The notes beneath the pieces were generated by a model. It saw only the letters and a list, made by a program, of their open reading frames with translations, made no database searches and was not told the origin of the DNA. DNA of 64,000 nt from Acanthosepion esculentum (Eukaryota; Mollusca; Cephalopoda; Sepiida; Sepiidae): positions 27,437,766-27,501,765 of the forward strand of contig OZ038495.1 in NCBI GenBank assembly GCA_964036315.1, in the 5' to 3' direction. The position numbers and the translations under genes are program-made. Below, piece after piece: positions 22,442-34,669 of the stretch; positions within the stretch are counted from its first letter, which is position 1, and the number at the start of each line of letters is the position of its first letter.

Positions 22442-23325
22442 CAGACATTTCACCGACGGACGTTTGACCGACGGACATTTAACCGAATGAGTGTTTAGCC
22501 GAAAATATAGTGGCGTGCTTATATGTCACACACTTTATCGTAATTTTTTGGAGAAAAAGAGTAATGGTGTTGACCTTCAGTATCTGTCTATATTTCTGAG
22601 ATGAGGTATTATGTACACTATTTACATTATTCGGACTATTGTCCTCATCTTTGTCGCCATGTTTATCACAACGTTTCGGCCGTTGTATGCTCCGGCCTTC
22701 TTCAGATGGTTGGAATGTCGAACTGAACCCTTTATTTCGCTCACTCGGGTAGACTGTTCTAGTTCCACGTGCCATGTTTAATGGATGTCAGTTATCTCCT
22801 GTTAATTCCCCATCTGGAAGTTCTCCACTGCCTTAAACAGGTATTGAACTCTTTGGGTCCTGTCACTGGATCTAACTAACGCCTTTATCCACTGTGCCAT
22901 GTGTCCTTGAGGACACATGGCACAGTGGATAAAAATAATAAAATTTTTAAATTATTAATTTTTAAAATAAAATAACAAAAGTGAGATTTGTCGTTTATTT
23001 TTTTTGTTTTTGTTTTTTTTTTTAATTTATTTGACAGGTTTTAATTTAATCACTTGAAATTCAGTGGTAATTGGGTGTAATCCAACTTAACAGTTTGAAA
23101 ATTGGTACCCTGATCGGAATTATAACAAATTTTGGAATGGCCCAATTATTAATATGGGCCCCATATTCGTCAATCCACTTTCTCCGAGTCTCTTGTTATT
23201 TAACGCTAAACGAAATAGATTTTTTATAAAATATATTATTACCATTTACACATCATGTAAGTCATACCAACGACATCTGTTCGGCCAAATGTCTCTCAGA
23301 CAAATGTCCGTCGGCTAAATGTCTG
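22442..23325. mobile_element. Non-autonomous TIR element inserted in LINE B
   Basis: The left end CAGACATTTCACCGACGGAC (22442) and the right end, reverse complement of CAGACATTTAGCCGACGGAC (ending 23325), form imperfect terminal inverted repeats of about 48 bp. They are built from a repeating GGACATTT-NN-CCGA motif. The interior holds a SINE S1 copy and AT-rich sequence but no transposase. No target duplication is obvious. The left end is found again at 20640-20704. Confidence 0.75.
22576..22933 (-). repeat. SINE S1 copy with a head palindrome
   Basis: Full S1 in reverse: 3' tail TATCTGTCTATATTTCTGAG, the body hairpin (on minus CTGAAGAAGGCCGGAGC ... CGGCCGAAACG), GTAGACTGTTCTAGTTCCAC, then the tRNA-like head. 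The head is repeated in inverted form. 22884-22906 and 22911-22933 are exact reverse complements around TTGA, so a second, almost entirely missing S1 faces it head-to-head. Confidence 0.85.
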
Positions 23326-24440
23326 GCCACGCTTTTGTACCACCTGCTGCCGTCCTGTCCATTCTCTCCTTCGCAGTAAGACTTCCCTTCGGCTTTCTTG
23401 CAGGAGACAGGAAAAGACATCTGTGCCGAAGACGACAAATACCCTGGTTTTAAAATAACCAGAAAAACAAAATGGTCTCTGCATCAAGTAGGAAAATTCT
23501 CTCAAGATTACTTACGATATCGAATCATGATGTAAAACACTTCGAAATACAGTGCATAGTGCTTCTTTAGAGATAGACTGGCGGTTCGGAAACACTGAGA
23601 CTGTTTTGATGAAAGCAACGTTCGACTGCTCATAGAGAAAATTCCCAGCCCGCAAAACGCATTGATTAATGGTAAAAACTCTTCAGCGAAGAAGACTCAG
23701 AAACGTGAAGTGCAAAAGCGAAATTCAGCCAACTCTCAGGAAAATGAGGGACTGCTGGTCTGCAAAGGTTACTGAACTTTAGGAAGCAGCAGATAGGAAG
23801 GACTCCAAGTCATTCTTTGATGGTCTCAAGAGATTCTAGAGAGAACAGAGCCACGCCAGTACTCCTCAAACGAACAGACGCTTCCTTCTGACAAGTCTGA
23901 TATTTTGCGACGCTAGAAGCTGCACTTCAATTCTGTTTTAGACACACCATCTGTCACTGATAAAAGCATTTTTCATACTCCTTAAATACAAGAAATATCT
24001 TTCTAGCCAAGCTTGCAAGAAGTCTTGAACTCTATCAAACAAATTCCTTTAAGCAAAGCCCCTGGAAAGGATGCTTTTTATCCCGAAATATACAAGCCTG
24101 GTGGTAAAAAAATAATTAAAAAGCTACACAAACGATTCAAAGTAATATGGAGGGCTCGTCGTGTTCCCCCAAAATACAAGGATACCTTAATTTTACACTT
24201 ATCCATGAACAAAGCGAATAGAAATGTTTGTGACAACTATTGTGCAATATTTCTGCTGTCAAATGCCGGTAAAATAAGAGCTAGATTGATTCTGAACAGG
24301 ATTATCAAACACGTTGTCAAAGAGATTTAGCCGAAATCACAGTGTGCTTTCAGGTCCTGTCGTAGCACTACTGACATTATCTCATTCCGTCAGGTAGCTA
24401 GAAAACTGCGGGGACTCGGCAGGTCATGTTGTAAGGATGA
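23326..24440 (+). pseudogene. LINE family B, linker and reverse-transcriptase N-terminal part
   Basis: Continuation of the element broken at 22441. Around 23730-23900 (several frames) one reads LRKMRDCWSAKVTEL, EAADRKDSKSFFDGLKRF and a LHFNSVLDTPS-like stretch, the usual linker. From 24013 an open frame of 105 codons gives EVLNSIKQIPLSKAPGKD, EIYKPGGKKIIKKLHK, PPKYKDTLILHL and the AIFLLSNAGKIRARLILNR block of fingers and palm. A stop at 24328-24330 is followed by QCAFRSCRSTTDI in frame. The catalytic YxDD region is not reached before the copy ends near 24440. Dead copy. Confidence 0.85.
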
Positions 24441-24840
24441 GTGACGATAGAATGCCTAAGGTCCTCATATATAGCTAGTCCGACAGTAGACAATTAGATG
24501 GTCAATACTGAGATATGTCAATGTGCCTCATACTAAATTCGAGCCAGTATCCCTGGAAACTGTCGAATTCGGCGAATGGGGGTCAAGCAGCTCAGTTCCT
24601 AGAAACCGACAGCCAGGCATTAACACATATGGTTTGATAATAGTGGTGAAGACTTTGTGCAGAACTAACCACACTTCTTGAAGGGCCGAATACAGAGACC
24701 TGGTACACTATGTGCCACAAGGTGTCCAAACGACTCTCCGCAGGTTTTGAATTCAGAGTTGTCCTTGTCCTAGAACAATTGCCATCCAAGGCTATAAAAC
24801 CCAGTCTGCTATTTACCCATAATTGGGGGAAGAAGAATAG
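24441..24840. other. Unrecognised segment after LINE B
   Basis: About 400 bp of average composition. A frame at 24710-24895 runs into a GT repeat. Possibly more LINE or repeat DNA, but no motif is recognisable. Confidence 0.4.
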
Positions 24841-24844
24841 AATT

Positions 24845-24985
24845 CATATCTGTCCCCAGGGTATTAGCACGTGTGTATGTGTGTGTGTGTGTTAGCACGT
24901 AGGTGAATGTAACGGATTCGACTGGGATTCCAACTCGACTCTCCGATTCCTCAATCAGAGCCGCTATCCACTACTCCGCAAATAT
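24845..24985 (-). repeat. tRNA-derived SINE (family S3)
   Basis: On the minus strand: GCGGAGTAGTGGATAGCGGC (A-box region), GAGAGTCGAGTTGGAATCCC (B-box-like), then GTGTTAGCACG-type sequence with an internal GT repeat. A closely matching copy is at 44660-44765 (minus). Confidence 0.7.
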
Positions 24986-24989
24986 AATT

Positions 24990-25911
<922 letters not shown>

Positions 25912-26529
25912 CGGGGGAAACAGCAAAATTGCCCAAATCGTGTAACAGCATGCGATCATTGTCTATCCAACAAAATGTTTAATATCTAAAAAAAAAATCT
26001 AAACTAATTGGGTTTCTAATTTCTAGGTTTTCAGATAAGCCGTTTAGCCATTTTGACATCATTTGTCGTAAGAATCACTGAAACCCCCACTGAGTTATTG
26101 AAAATGCGAACAGTAAAATCGTTTTGTGTTAGTCCCATTATGTCTTCACACCTGATCAATGGTGAGATAAAAAGATCGTTCAGGCCTTCAGTAATGGTAC
26201 CAACATTCATACTCTGGCATCCGTCTTCAAAGTCTATTGAAGAATTATCAAGGAAACGGCGAATACAAAAGAGGAAAACTGGAGGCACCAAGAGGAGTCC
26301 TCATTTCAACTTAGAGCTAAATACATTCTTATTGTTCAAAGTAGACTTCAATAGCGTTATAAAACCTCGGGGAGTTCCAGTAAGATGTCTTTAACCATTT
26401 CTAAGATACAAAGCTTAATCTAAAATTTGGACAATTTTGCTGTTACAGGATCTGGACAATTTTGCTGTTACACGTTCTGGACAATTTTGCTGTTACACGA
26501 TCTGGACAATTTTACTGTTACACCCGGTA
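25912..26529. mobile_element. TIR element with an iterated right end
   Basis: The left end CGGGGGAAACAGCAAAATTG (25912 on) is matched, inverted, by the right end (...CTGTTACACCCGG to about 26529). The 8-bp sequence TATATGAC lies at both edges (25904-25911 and 26530-26537), which suits an 8-bp target duplication as in hAT elements. The right end holds four 25-bp units. Internal frames of 113 (+) and 86 (-) codons at 26031-26394 have no domain I recognise. Confidence 0.65.
26429..26528. repeat. 25-bp tandem repeat, four units
   Basis: GGACAATTTTGCTGTTACA plus six variable bases, four times in a row (last unit with ACTG for GCTG). The unit equals the element's terminal repeat sequence. Confidence 0.95.
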
Positions 26530-26854
26530 TATATGACAAAATTTTACGCGACCTTAAAAGCGGTTAAGCAGTTAACGGATTTTTAATTGAGCTTTACGTC
26601 TTACTAATATAAACGGTATATTTATTGACACAATGGTACGCATGACATATGATGTTTAAAGTAAGCACGCGGAGAGATATGTTAATCATTATTTTGGGAC
26701 TTTATGAGCAACAAGATGGTTGTTGATTACGGCAGCAAAAGCAGGATATATTTCTCTCTTCTAGCGCCGCGGCCTATTTCTAAACTGTCATTAGGCACCG
26801 AATAAGAGAGTCCCTTTGCAATAAATTCCTCAAGTCAGAGATCACCTGACATAT

Positions 26855-27320
26855 CTCAGATGCATTTGCTACCTAAAGCATATGGTAACTCTGGAAGAGT
26901 TTTCTCAATTAACAGGTTCTTCTTATGAGATAGATCGATGAAGGTCGTTCTTAATGGTTACTTATTTGAAGCCCATGAGATCAATGTCGGCATACCTCAA
27001 GGCTCTCTCCTCTGTACTACTCTCGTTCTGCTTTATATTAGCGATCTGGTGAAGAAATTTCCCAGATTATTATTAAATTTCTATGCAGATGATAACACAT
27101 TTTATGGGTTCACGTCCAAAAGTCCAAATGACCAGAGGCAGGCAACCGATCTCTCCTCTGACCTAGCGTCGGTATGACTTGTAACAATTAATACTTCCAA
27201 AACCAAACTAATAACTAGAGTCAGATCCGAGCAAGGATGGAGTATTGCTGCCGTATATGGGCCAGTTCTTTTCAGTCCTCGCTTTCCGGGCTTGACAGTT
27301 CAAAAGCGTCCACGTTACCG
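26855..27320 (+). pseudogene. LINE family C, reverse-transcriptase fragment
   Basis: Jockey/CR1-like non-LTR fragment. It opens with RSMKVVLNG, then the VGIPQGS motif, LLYISDL, and the catalytic FYADDNTFYGF (about 27079-27111), followed by QATDLSSDLASV and a TGA. Beyond it one reads TINTSKTKLI, then a jump to RMEYCC and LSGLDS-like sequence, so a segment is missing. The YADD box is intact. Related fragments of this family are at 55.6-57.2 kb (minus) and 59.2-59.7 kb (plus). Confidence 0.88.
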
Positions 27321-27829
27321 TGAGGATGATCAATCATTTCCCACAGTATGAACCCTTTCTCACAGAGGAAGCATTGCATTCTGCCTGTAATCTATAACTA
27401 TTTTCATACTAGATATTCAGACTAGCTACAATTCCTTTGTTCAAAAAATTCAGAGATTTACAGTTAGCAGCTACCATACCACGTACATAGGGTTGAATCA
27501 TTCCATTCACTTCGAATTTCCATTGTTCTTCACTAGAACTGCTATTTTGTGAAACAAACTCCCAAAAGCATGGTTTCACGATTGTAAATAGCACAACCAA
27601 TCGAATCCAAGGGTGCCAGTCTGGCTGATCCCCATTGTAGACGCTTGCTCGGGCACATTTGTGTGTGTTCAGCTTGTGGCTTATACTGAAAATATGCCGA
27701 CCAGAGCTTAGTTACAGTTTCTGAGAGAGAGAGAGAGAGCACGTTATCTAGTGTGATCAACATTCTGAACATGGCTAGCACGATCAAACCCTCGGCCACG
27801 ATGACTTGTGATTTCGTACTAGCGCAACC
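27321..27829. other. No clear gene; short repeat piece
   Basis: 27600-27690 shares TGTAGACGCTTGCTCGGGCAC with the 19.2 kb region, and a GA run lies at 27723-27740. Otherwise nothing recognised. Confidence 0.4.
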
Positions 27830-28045
27830 ACCATCTACCCAATTTCACTCGCAAGGATTAGGTCAACCCATGGTGTGGTTTCCAGACACTTTCCAAAGAT
27901 GCCGCACGCTTGGATCGCCTCCTCCTGACTGATGATATCCAAGAAGTCACCTTCCTGACAAATCAACTATGGTGGGGGTTCGACTTCGGGCTTCATGGTC
28001 AGAAAGCGAACGTTCTAACCACTCGGTCACGATTACTACACAGCC
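27830..28045 (-). repeat. tRNA-derived SINE (family S4)
   Basis: On the minus strand a tRNA-like head is unusually clear: GTGACCGAGTGGTTAGAACG (A box) and GAAGTCGAACCCCC (B box). A body with CAGTCAGGAGGAGGCGATCC and GGAAAGTGTCTGGAAACC follows. The head resembles a Ser/Leu-type tRNA start. Only one copy is in this window. Confidence 0.75.
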
Positions 28046-29817
28046 TCTTCAAGTCTTCATTTATCGACTTTCAATAATTGTCTATTTTGAGTTGTTTTGT
28101 ATTGGGGGAACAGCAGTAAAATAAAATTATAGTAAATAGCTTATTTTTTTTAATGATCTGCGTTCAGTTAAAAGAATGTTTCTGTAACTTATATAACATG
28201 TCCAAAATGAGCTTCTGTCCTTCCCTTTGTGAGTTGTCTGTAGCCTGTGTGTAAATTGTAGGCAAGCTGAAATCGTGCGAGAAATAAATTACGAGAACTT
28301 TTTTTAAGGTTTGATTTCAGTGTCTTGGTAATTTTCATCTCCCGTTAAAATGGCATTTTTCTACTGAGGATGTGAAGCAAAGTTAGCGTTAATCTAAATA
28401 TATTGGTTATGGAAACCTGGCAAATGTTTTGGGAAGATAATGCCACGAAAGTCGTTTTCAAAATGAAGCGCACTGCTGAAATGTTCAGCTGGGGCGTCTG
28501 AGCGTCACCTAGAATTAACATTGCATTGCTGTCTGTTGGATAGTGAAAGATTAATATTGTGATGATGTCATCATAACGTGTGATGTGTCCTAGATTTAAG
28601 AGAGAGAGAGGAAGCAACAAAATTTATCGTGGCAATTACCACAGCCAAAATTACGTGTCAAGAACTAAAAATGGAGTATTAATTTTGGAGAGTACCCAGA
28701 TTATTCTGTAAAAAGAATTCAGCTTTCCCTGTCAGATTATAAATGACAAATTGTTACCGTGAAGTTTTACAGGGTTAAGTTGAAAGAATTTACTGCAAAT
28801 ATCCTGACAACTGAAGATAAAATGTTATAGTATCTATTGTTTCAACAGTTCCTGGCTTCTAAGACATGACTATTATACTCTGTACCTCCTACTCGGTCCA
28901 TTTTACAGCCTACCCGTTTAACTATTTACTGAGGAAATCCCAAATAAAGGGTACAATTTTTACCATGTAGATGAGTTTGAAGCAGAGTTAGAGAAGGTTG
29001 CCGACGCAGTCTAACCTGCGGATTAAAAGTAATGCACTACGATATACACGATTAAATGCAATTCTATTTCGTCTGCGTCAGTGATCTCATGAATCAAAGA
29101 GCAAGATTTGCTTTTTATTTATGCATTTTTAGTATGATAAAAAATGAAAAATGGGGGAAAGCCGTTTAATAATAGATTTGAATATGTTGTAATGTCCATG
29201 ATATATATAACCTAAACCCTAAAATTAAGACAATCTTAGACAAGAAAAAAAATTCATTGAAAAATATGAACATAGAAAAAGGCTTGAACTTGAGTTAATA
29301 ACATATTGTAAATGCGTCTAAAATAATGAAAAGCAAACGAAATTGACTCCATCAAAATCGGATCAAAAAATATAAAATAAGTTGTAAACTCTTTGAAATG
29401 ATTTCTGCGTTTGACACAAAAGTCTTTTACTATCAAATGGCATTTCCTTGTATATAAACCACGAACAGAAATATATATTTCGATAAACATTTACCATCCA
29501 AATAATCAGATGTGCAAATTTGAAACGAGACTGTAGTTAAAGAAATGAAAAGTCCATTTTTACAAATATTTTAAAATGCGTATTAAACATATTTAAATAT
29601 GAAATAGAACTATTGATCTAAAATAAAGAAGCTTTTCTTATGATTAACATGCAAGAAAAATATTTGTATTCATATTTACACAGGAATAACGGTTTCATGT
29701 GAAGAACAAAATAAAACAAAATTTTAGATAAAAATAAGAAAAAATATGCTTATTGAAAAGTCTCATTTTCGATTTCTTTATCACAAAATCCTCTTCAACA
29801 GAAATATTACTTTTGTT
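28046..29817. other. Unrecognised AT-rich stretch
   Basis: About 1.8 kb without a convincing frame or repeat. Frames of up to 91 codons (for example 28345-28620 minus) show no domain. Confidence 0.4.
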
Positions 29818-30060
29818 TTATATGAAGAGATCAATTTGATTGTCTTAATTCTAGGCGAAAAGAATTGTAGAGTAAAATAAGACGAAGTGAGAATAAAATT
29901 TAGAGATAATCTTCAAAATATTTTACCAATCCCAGAAGGAAAATGGTTCTAATGTCGGCATGCGTCAGTCTTTTTACCCGTCCATGTGTTCAGAAGGACA
30001 AATATGAATTAATATTGATTTCCAAATAAATGGAACCGTTTTCTATATTCATTGTAGTTC

Positions 30061-30061
<1 letters not shown>
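29818..30061. repeat. Direct duplication, copy 1
   Basis: A 244-bp segment from TACTTTTGTTTTATATGAAG to the end at TAGTTCA. It recurs at 30422-30668 with scattered substitutions and a small deletion in the CCATGTGTTCAGAAGG region. Confidence 0.9.
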
Positions 30062-30098
<37 letters not shown>

Positions 30099-30110
30099 AT
30101 ATATGTGTGT
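30062..30110. repeat. (ATCT)n microsatellite
   Basis: Pure TCTA repeat followed by a short TATA/TGTG stretch. Confidence 0.95.
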
Positions 30111-30134
30111 ATATATAATAAATCAATTAACTTT

Positions 30135-30421
30135 CCCTTTTAGTTATTGGTCCAGTGACTAGACCCAAAAGTGATTTGAGTTCAATACCAGGCCACAGCA
30201 ATTGTGAACGAAACGTGAAGAGTTGAGATAAAGGAAATTAAGTGAGACATCAGGAAAAGGTATGGTGAGTGGTAGTAGAACAATCGGTTCGAAATTTCAA
30301 TCACCTGAAGAAGGCCAGAGCGTACAACGTTGTGAATATGGTAATGAAGATGAGGATAACAGTCTGAATAATGTAAATAATATAAGTAATCATAATACTT
30401 CATCTCACATATATAGACATA
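30135..30421 (+). repeat. SINE S1 copy
   Basis: Decayed tRNA-like head (AGTGATTTGAGTTCAATACC B-box region), body with CACCTGAAGAAGGCCAGAGC (here the second half of the hairpin is deleted), AATAATGTAAATAATATAAG, and the tail CATCTCACATATATAGACAT. It lies exactly between the two copies of the 244-bp duplication. Confidence 0.8.
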
Positions 30422-30668
30422 TACTTTTGTTTTATATGAAGAGATAAATTTGATTATCTTTATTCTAGGCGAAAAGAATTGTAGAGTAAAATAAGACGGA
30501 GTGAGAATAAAATTTAGAGATAATCTTCAAAATATTTTACCAATCCCAAAAGGAAAATGATTCTAATGTCGGCATACGTCGGTCTTTTTACCCGTTCATG
30601 AAGGACGAATATGAATTAATATTGATCTCCAAATAAATGGAATCGTTGTCTATATTTATTATAGTTCA
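30422..30668. repeat. Direct duplication, copy 2
   Basis: Second copy of 29818-30061, starting directly at the 3' tail of the SINE. Confidence 0.9.
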
Positions 30669-32099
30669 ACAGTTACCTCATGTGCAGACATTATTCATAG
30701 TGAAATAAAAAGCAATCTCATTTTTTTTCACAAGGGACCAATTACTACTTTTCAGTCAGTAATTATTCCTGATATTAGCCTTACTATCTTTCAATATCTG
30801 TTTATTACACCGGTTGACAGTTTTTCGACTCAAATGTTGTAGGGCAATGGGCACATGTTTTTGGGCTATTTTTCACGATGAATCTTTACAATTTTCCACT
30901 CTGAAACTCCGGATAAGAATGTTTCCAAAGTTTCCTTCAATGACCCAGAAATCCTTGATCACGTTGGAAAATGTAAAATTTAAGCAAGCTTCTCTAAGCT
31001 CAAATTGTTCAACCGCCGCTAGAAAGGCACGAGATATAAATAAAGTCGATAAAGAAGCTGTAAATTGTCAAATGAATGGTTGTCTTCTGTTGCGATCTGA
31101 TTGGCTTTAAAAATAAATGTTTCAAACGAGATTTGCCAAAGGTTAACTGTAATTAGCGAGTGGAGAATAGACAGGATCTATCACTGTAATGTGAACATGT
31201 CTCATAGCGAAATTGTTTGATTAAATAGAGTTGGGTTTGTTTAAACAGGACAAGAGAACCAGGAATAATATAAATGATAAACATTCCTTGTTTCTTTGTT
31301 GTTTTTTTTTGTTTTTTTTTTCTCTGGGGCTGTGACGTCCGTATATATGAACAACCGCTTACTTTGTGAATTGAGCGACAAAGTTGAAGACTAATTGAGT
31401 TATTTTCCTATTTCGCTCAAGTTTTGACATAAGGTATGACGACCTAATCAAGTGTTGGGATTTAGTTTCAATTGGGAATCTAGCAATAGACATGTCTGCT
31501 TAAGATTCTCTCTGTCCGATTTAGTTTTATATTAAAAGACAGTGTCATCATTCATCTAAAAAATTTGTTTTTTATGTAACTAAAGAGACTTTTGCAGTAC
31601 TGAAGTATACAAATTTAGGCTAGACACTTGATCTTAAGAATGTTCAATTTTCATCGGTTACATGCCTTAGAAAATATTTTGTTTTGTCAAATATCATGGT
31701 AAATGTTCAAGTAATAATTGAGGATGATTTGTGTATCACGCCAATATCTATGTAAAGATATGCGAAAATATGAAGAGGAAAAATGCAAAACTTATACGTC
31801 AAAATGACTGTATGATCAGCCAGATATAGGTCTTAGTGGGGATTTCATTACATATTGTTTGATTTATATTATTAATGGAGATATATGAGGTATCGGCAAC
31901 AAATCATATTATGGTGGAAAATATTTTAATTTTTAAACAGCATTTTTACATACTGATCTACCTATCTTAATCTTCTGCACCACAAAAATACCTCAATACT
32001 TAATAATTAATTCATAGAATTCGGTACTGGGAATCAGCTAATGGTAAATTTCCACAGATCTCAATCACAATATTGCAACTCTTGGCAACACCAGTATAT
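30669..32099. other. No clear gene
   Basis: A 98-codon plus frame (30814-31110) has no known domain. The rest is AT-rich and unrecognised. Confidence 0.4.
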
Positions 32100-32600
32100 A
32101 TGCCTTAATCTACAATTCTATTTTATTTACACTGACTATTGTCCTCATAATTGTTGCCGTATTCACCACGTTTCGACAGTTGTACGCTCTAGCCTTCTTC
32201 AGGTGATTGGAATTTCGAACTGAACTCTTTATTTCGTCCATCGGGTAGATTGTTCTAGTTCCACGTGCCATGACTCTTCTGGATATTTTAGTTTCAGTTA
32301 TTTCCCTTTAACTCAACTCTTCAATTTTTTTGTTCGCCTCTGCTGTGACTAGAACTCACAACTCTTCGGGTTAAGTAATGGATTACCTCAACCAACGCTT
32401 TTACCAACTTGGCCATGTGACCTTGAGTGATGGCATGTGGAACTAGAACAGTCTACCCCGATGGACAATATAAAGGGTTTCCGTTCGAAATTCCTATTAC
32501 CTGACGTAGGCCGGAGCGTAGAACAACCGAAATGTCGTTAATATGGCAACAACAATGAGGCCTACATTCCGAACAATGTAAATTGTGTAAATAATTACAA
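32100..32600. repeat. Two SINE S1 copies, head-to-head
   Basis: 32100-32435 is an S1 copy in reverse, complete from its tail region to its tRNA-like head (CCAACGCTTTTACCAACTTG). 32412-32600 is a second copy in forward orientation starting mid-body (GGAACTAGAACAGTCTACCC), with the hairpin block CTGACGTAGGCCGG. Confidence 0.8.
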
Positions 32601-33245
32601 TCCAAAACTCCCAGAAACACTATTTTATCTAAAAACATTTTTATCTGCAATTGTGTTTTTACGCTAGCAAAATAAAGTGGCTATTGATGGAGATTATGTA
32701 ACAGCAAGTGTTTTTCTTCTTCTTTATAGTTTTAGTAATATTGTCCTATGTATTAATTTACAGTATTTGGAGATTTTCTTCGAGACTGGGAGTAGCTCAA
32801 ATAATGCAAAACTCGTAACTTCAGGCTCCTTAATTAGTTCAATAAAGTACATATGATAGCATATTTTATTAATATACCTATACTCTACTTGGAACGCTGG
32901 TTGACGACATTAACGTTGTAATCCGGATGGGTTCAGATCTTTCTCGAAAATTTAATCCTTCTAAATTTTTTCATTCCATTTGGAACTATTCTTAGCATGC
33001 TATCACCGAAGTGTACAATAACATCTTTACGTCGTTGGACTTTTTCGTTTTTGCCAAATTTCATTTAGTTTTCGAGATTCACATTTTCTTCCAAACTCAC
33101 TATAAAAAATCTTTACATTTTGTTTAGAATAAATAGAGCTGGTTCTTCTTCTTAATATTATTAATCAAATTCGTACACTATTAGCATTTCATGGCACTCA
33201 CTGAAAATCAAGTAACAGCAAGTCTCTAGAATACAAGAATTTCTT
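32601..33245. other. No gene seen
   Basis: AT-rich sequence with no recognised frame or repeat. Confidence 0.5.
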
Positions 33246-33257
33246 CAAGATTGCAGT

Positions 33258-33578
33258 TTACTTCTTATCATTAAGATCCATTTTTCTCCGTTCTTCTTCA
33301 TTGTCTTTTACTTCTTCTTCATCATCATCTTCTTCTTCATCTTCGTCGTCTTCTTCTTCTTTGTTATGGTTTTCTTCTTGAACGTCGTCTTCGTTTTCGT
33401 CTTTTTCGTCGTCGTTTTCTTCATATTCTTCTTCGTTTTCTCTGTATTCATGTTCGTCGTTTTCTTCTTCGTCTTCATCGTAGGCCTCGTTATCGTCTCC
33501 GTTTACGTTTTCTTCTTCATCCTTGTCACCTTCTATGAGCCGCTTGCCTTCAAGAATTGAGCGATTATGGCCTTCCAC
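33258..33578 (-). other. Acidic low-complexity open frame, 106 codons
   Basis: The minus-strand frame is almost entirely Glu, Asp and Asn with a short basic/hydrophobic start (MEGHNRSILEGKRLIEG) and a lysine-rich end. Unlike the pure TTC tract at 10.2 kb the codons vary (GAA, GAG, GAT, GAC, AAC), which could mean a real acidic exon or just an old degenerate trinucleotide repeat. No splice sites or homology can be judged here. Confidence 0.3.
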
Positions 33579-34475
33579 TACTTCCTATTCTTTGTAAATC
33601 TTAGTATGATTTGCCTTTTCATTATCTCTGTCAATTTCTGTTCCGTTAATCATTTACGCTTTAAGATTATAAAGCAAAAAAAATGCACTTCATTGATAGT
33701 AGTACATTCCATGTTGGCATTGTTGTTATAATTTATTATTAATATTTGAGAAAACAGAATGGGAAAGACAGAATTATTTTTGTAATTTTCTTGATTTTGT
33801 TTATGTGTAAGCATGCGCCGCTTCATATTTCTGAACATCAATGCGACTTGTTTTTTGTGCACTTAAACTCGAATTCGCGCGTTTGTATTGAGCGAATCCG
33901 ATTCTCTTATAGGAGCATTTTGGGGCTTCCTTATGTCTCTATATACTTCGATTACTGATCTTGGCCGATCGATTACTTTCATCATCTCGCGCACTGAAGC
34001 GCCAGTAATACACAAGGAAAACTCGTACACACCATTCAATATCCCTTAGAAAGAACACAAAACATCTCTCAAGGTATAATCTTTTAGAATTTCAGAATTG
34101 CAAACTTGGTAATAATTCCAGAAACTGTTGCCAGAGCGTAATTTTTTTTTCTGTCTTCATGTTTCAATTTTTCTTTCTTTCTTTTTTTTTTCTCCAGTGG
34201 TACTGTAGCCGCAAATCGGTTTTAGTTCCGCTAACAAATAATCTTGTACAGTGTGATTTATGCAGCTCCAAGGCAAAAATGAACAACTAAGTGAAGGAAA
34301 GACAGAAATCGAAGACACGTGTTTATTTAGAAATGCATTACTCAAAATACAAAATTTTCCATTCAACACCACCGTTGTATTTCAAAATATTTCCTTTCGT
34401 ACCACCGACGTGGGGTGGGGGTAGGTTCTTATGGCGTACATACCTCATAATCCACTTTACTTGATGGAATGTATT
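33579..34475. other. No gene seen
   Basis: AT-rich sequence. Short frames at 33650-33958 show no features. Confidence 0.5.
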
Positions 34476-34484
34476 TGTATCGAT

Positions 34485-34572
34485 TCTATATATATATATA
34501 TATATATTTATATATACATACATATATATATATACATATGTATATATATATTTATATATATATATACACATA

Positions 34573-34666
<94 letters not shown>
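34485..34666. repeat. (TA)n microsatellite
   Basis: TA repeats with scattered TTTA, ACAT and GTAT interruptions. The Tyr/Ile frames are artefacts. Confidence 0.95.
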
Positions 34667-34668
<2 letters not shown>

Positions 34669-34669
34669 G

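Noticed and set aside
23296..23505. 69-codon minus-strand frame
   Set aside because: Lies across the TIR-element edge and the LINE B linker in antisense; a shadow.
27960..28045. Possible genuine tRNA gene (minus strand) with clear A and B boxes
   Set aside because: The acceptor stem does not close, and the sequence continues into a SINE-like body, so it is called a tRNA-derived SINE.
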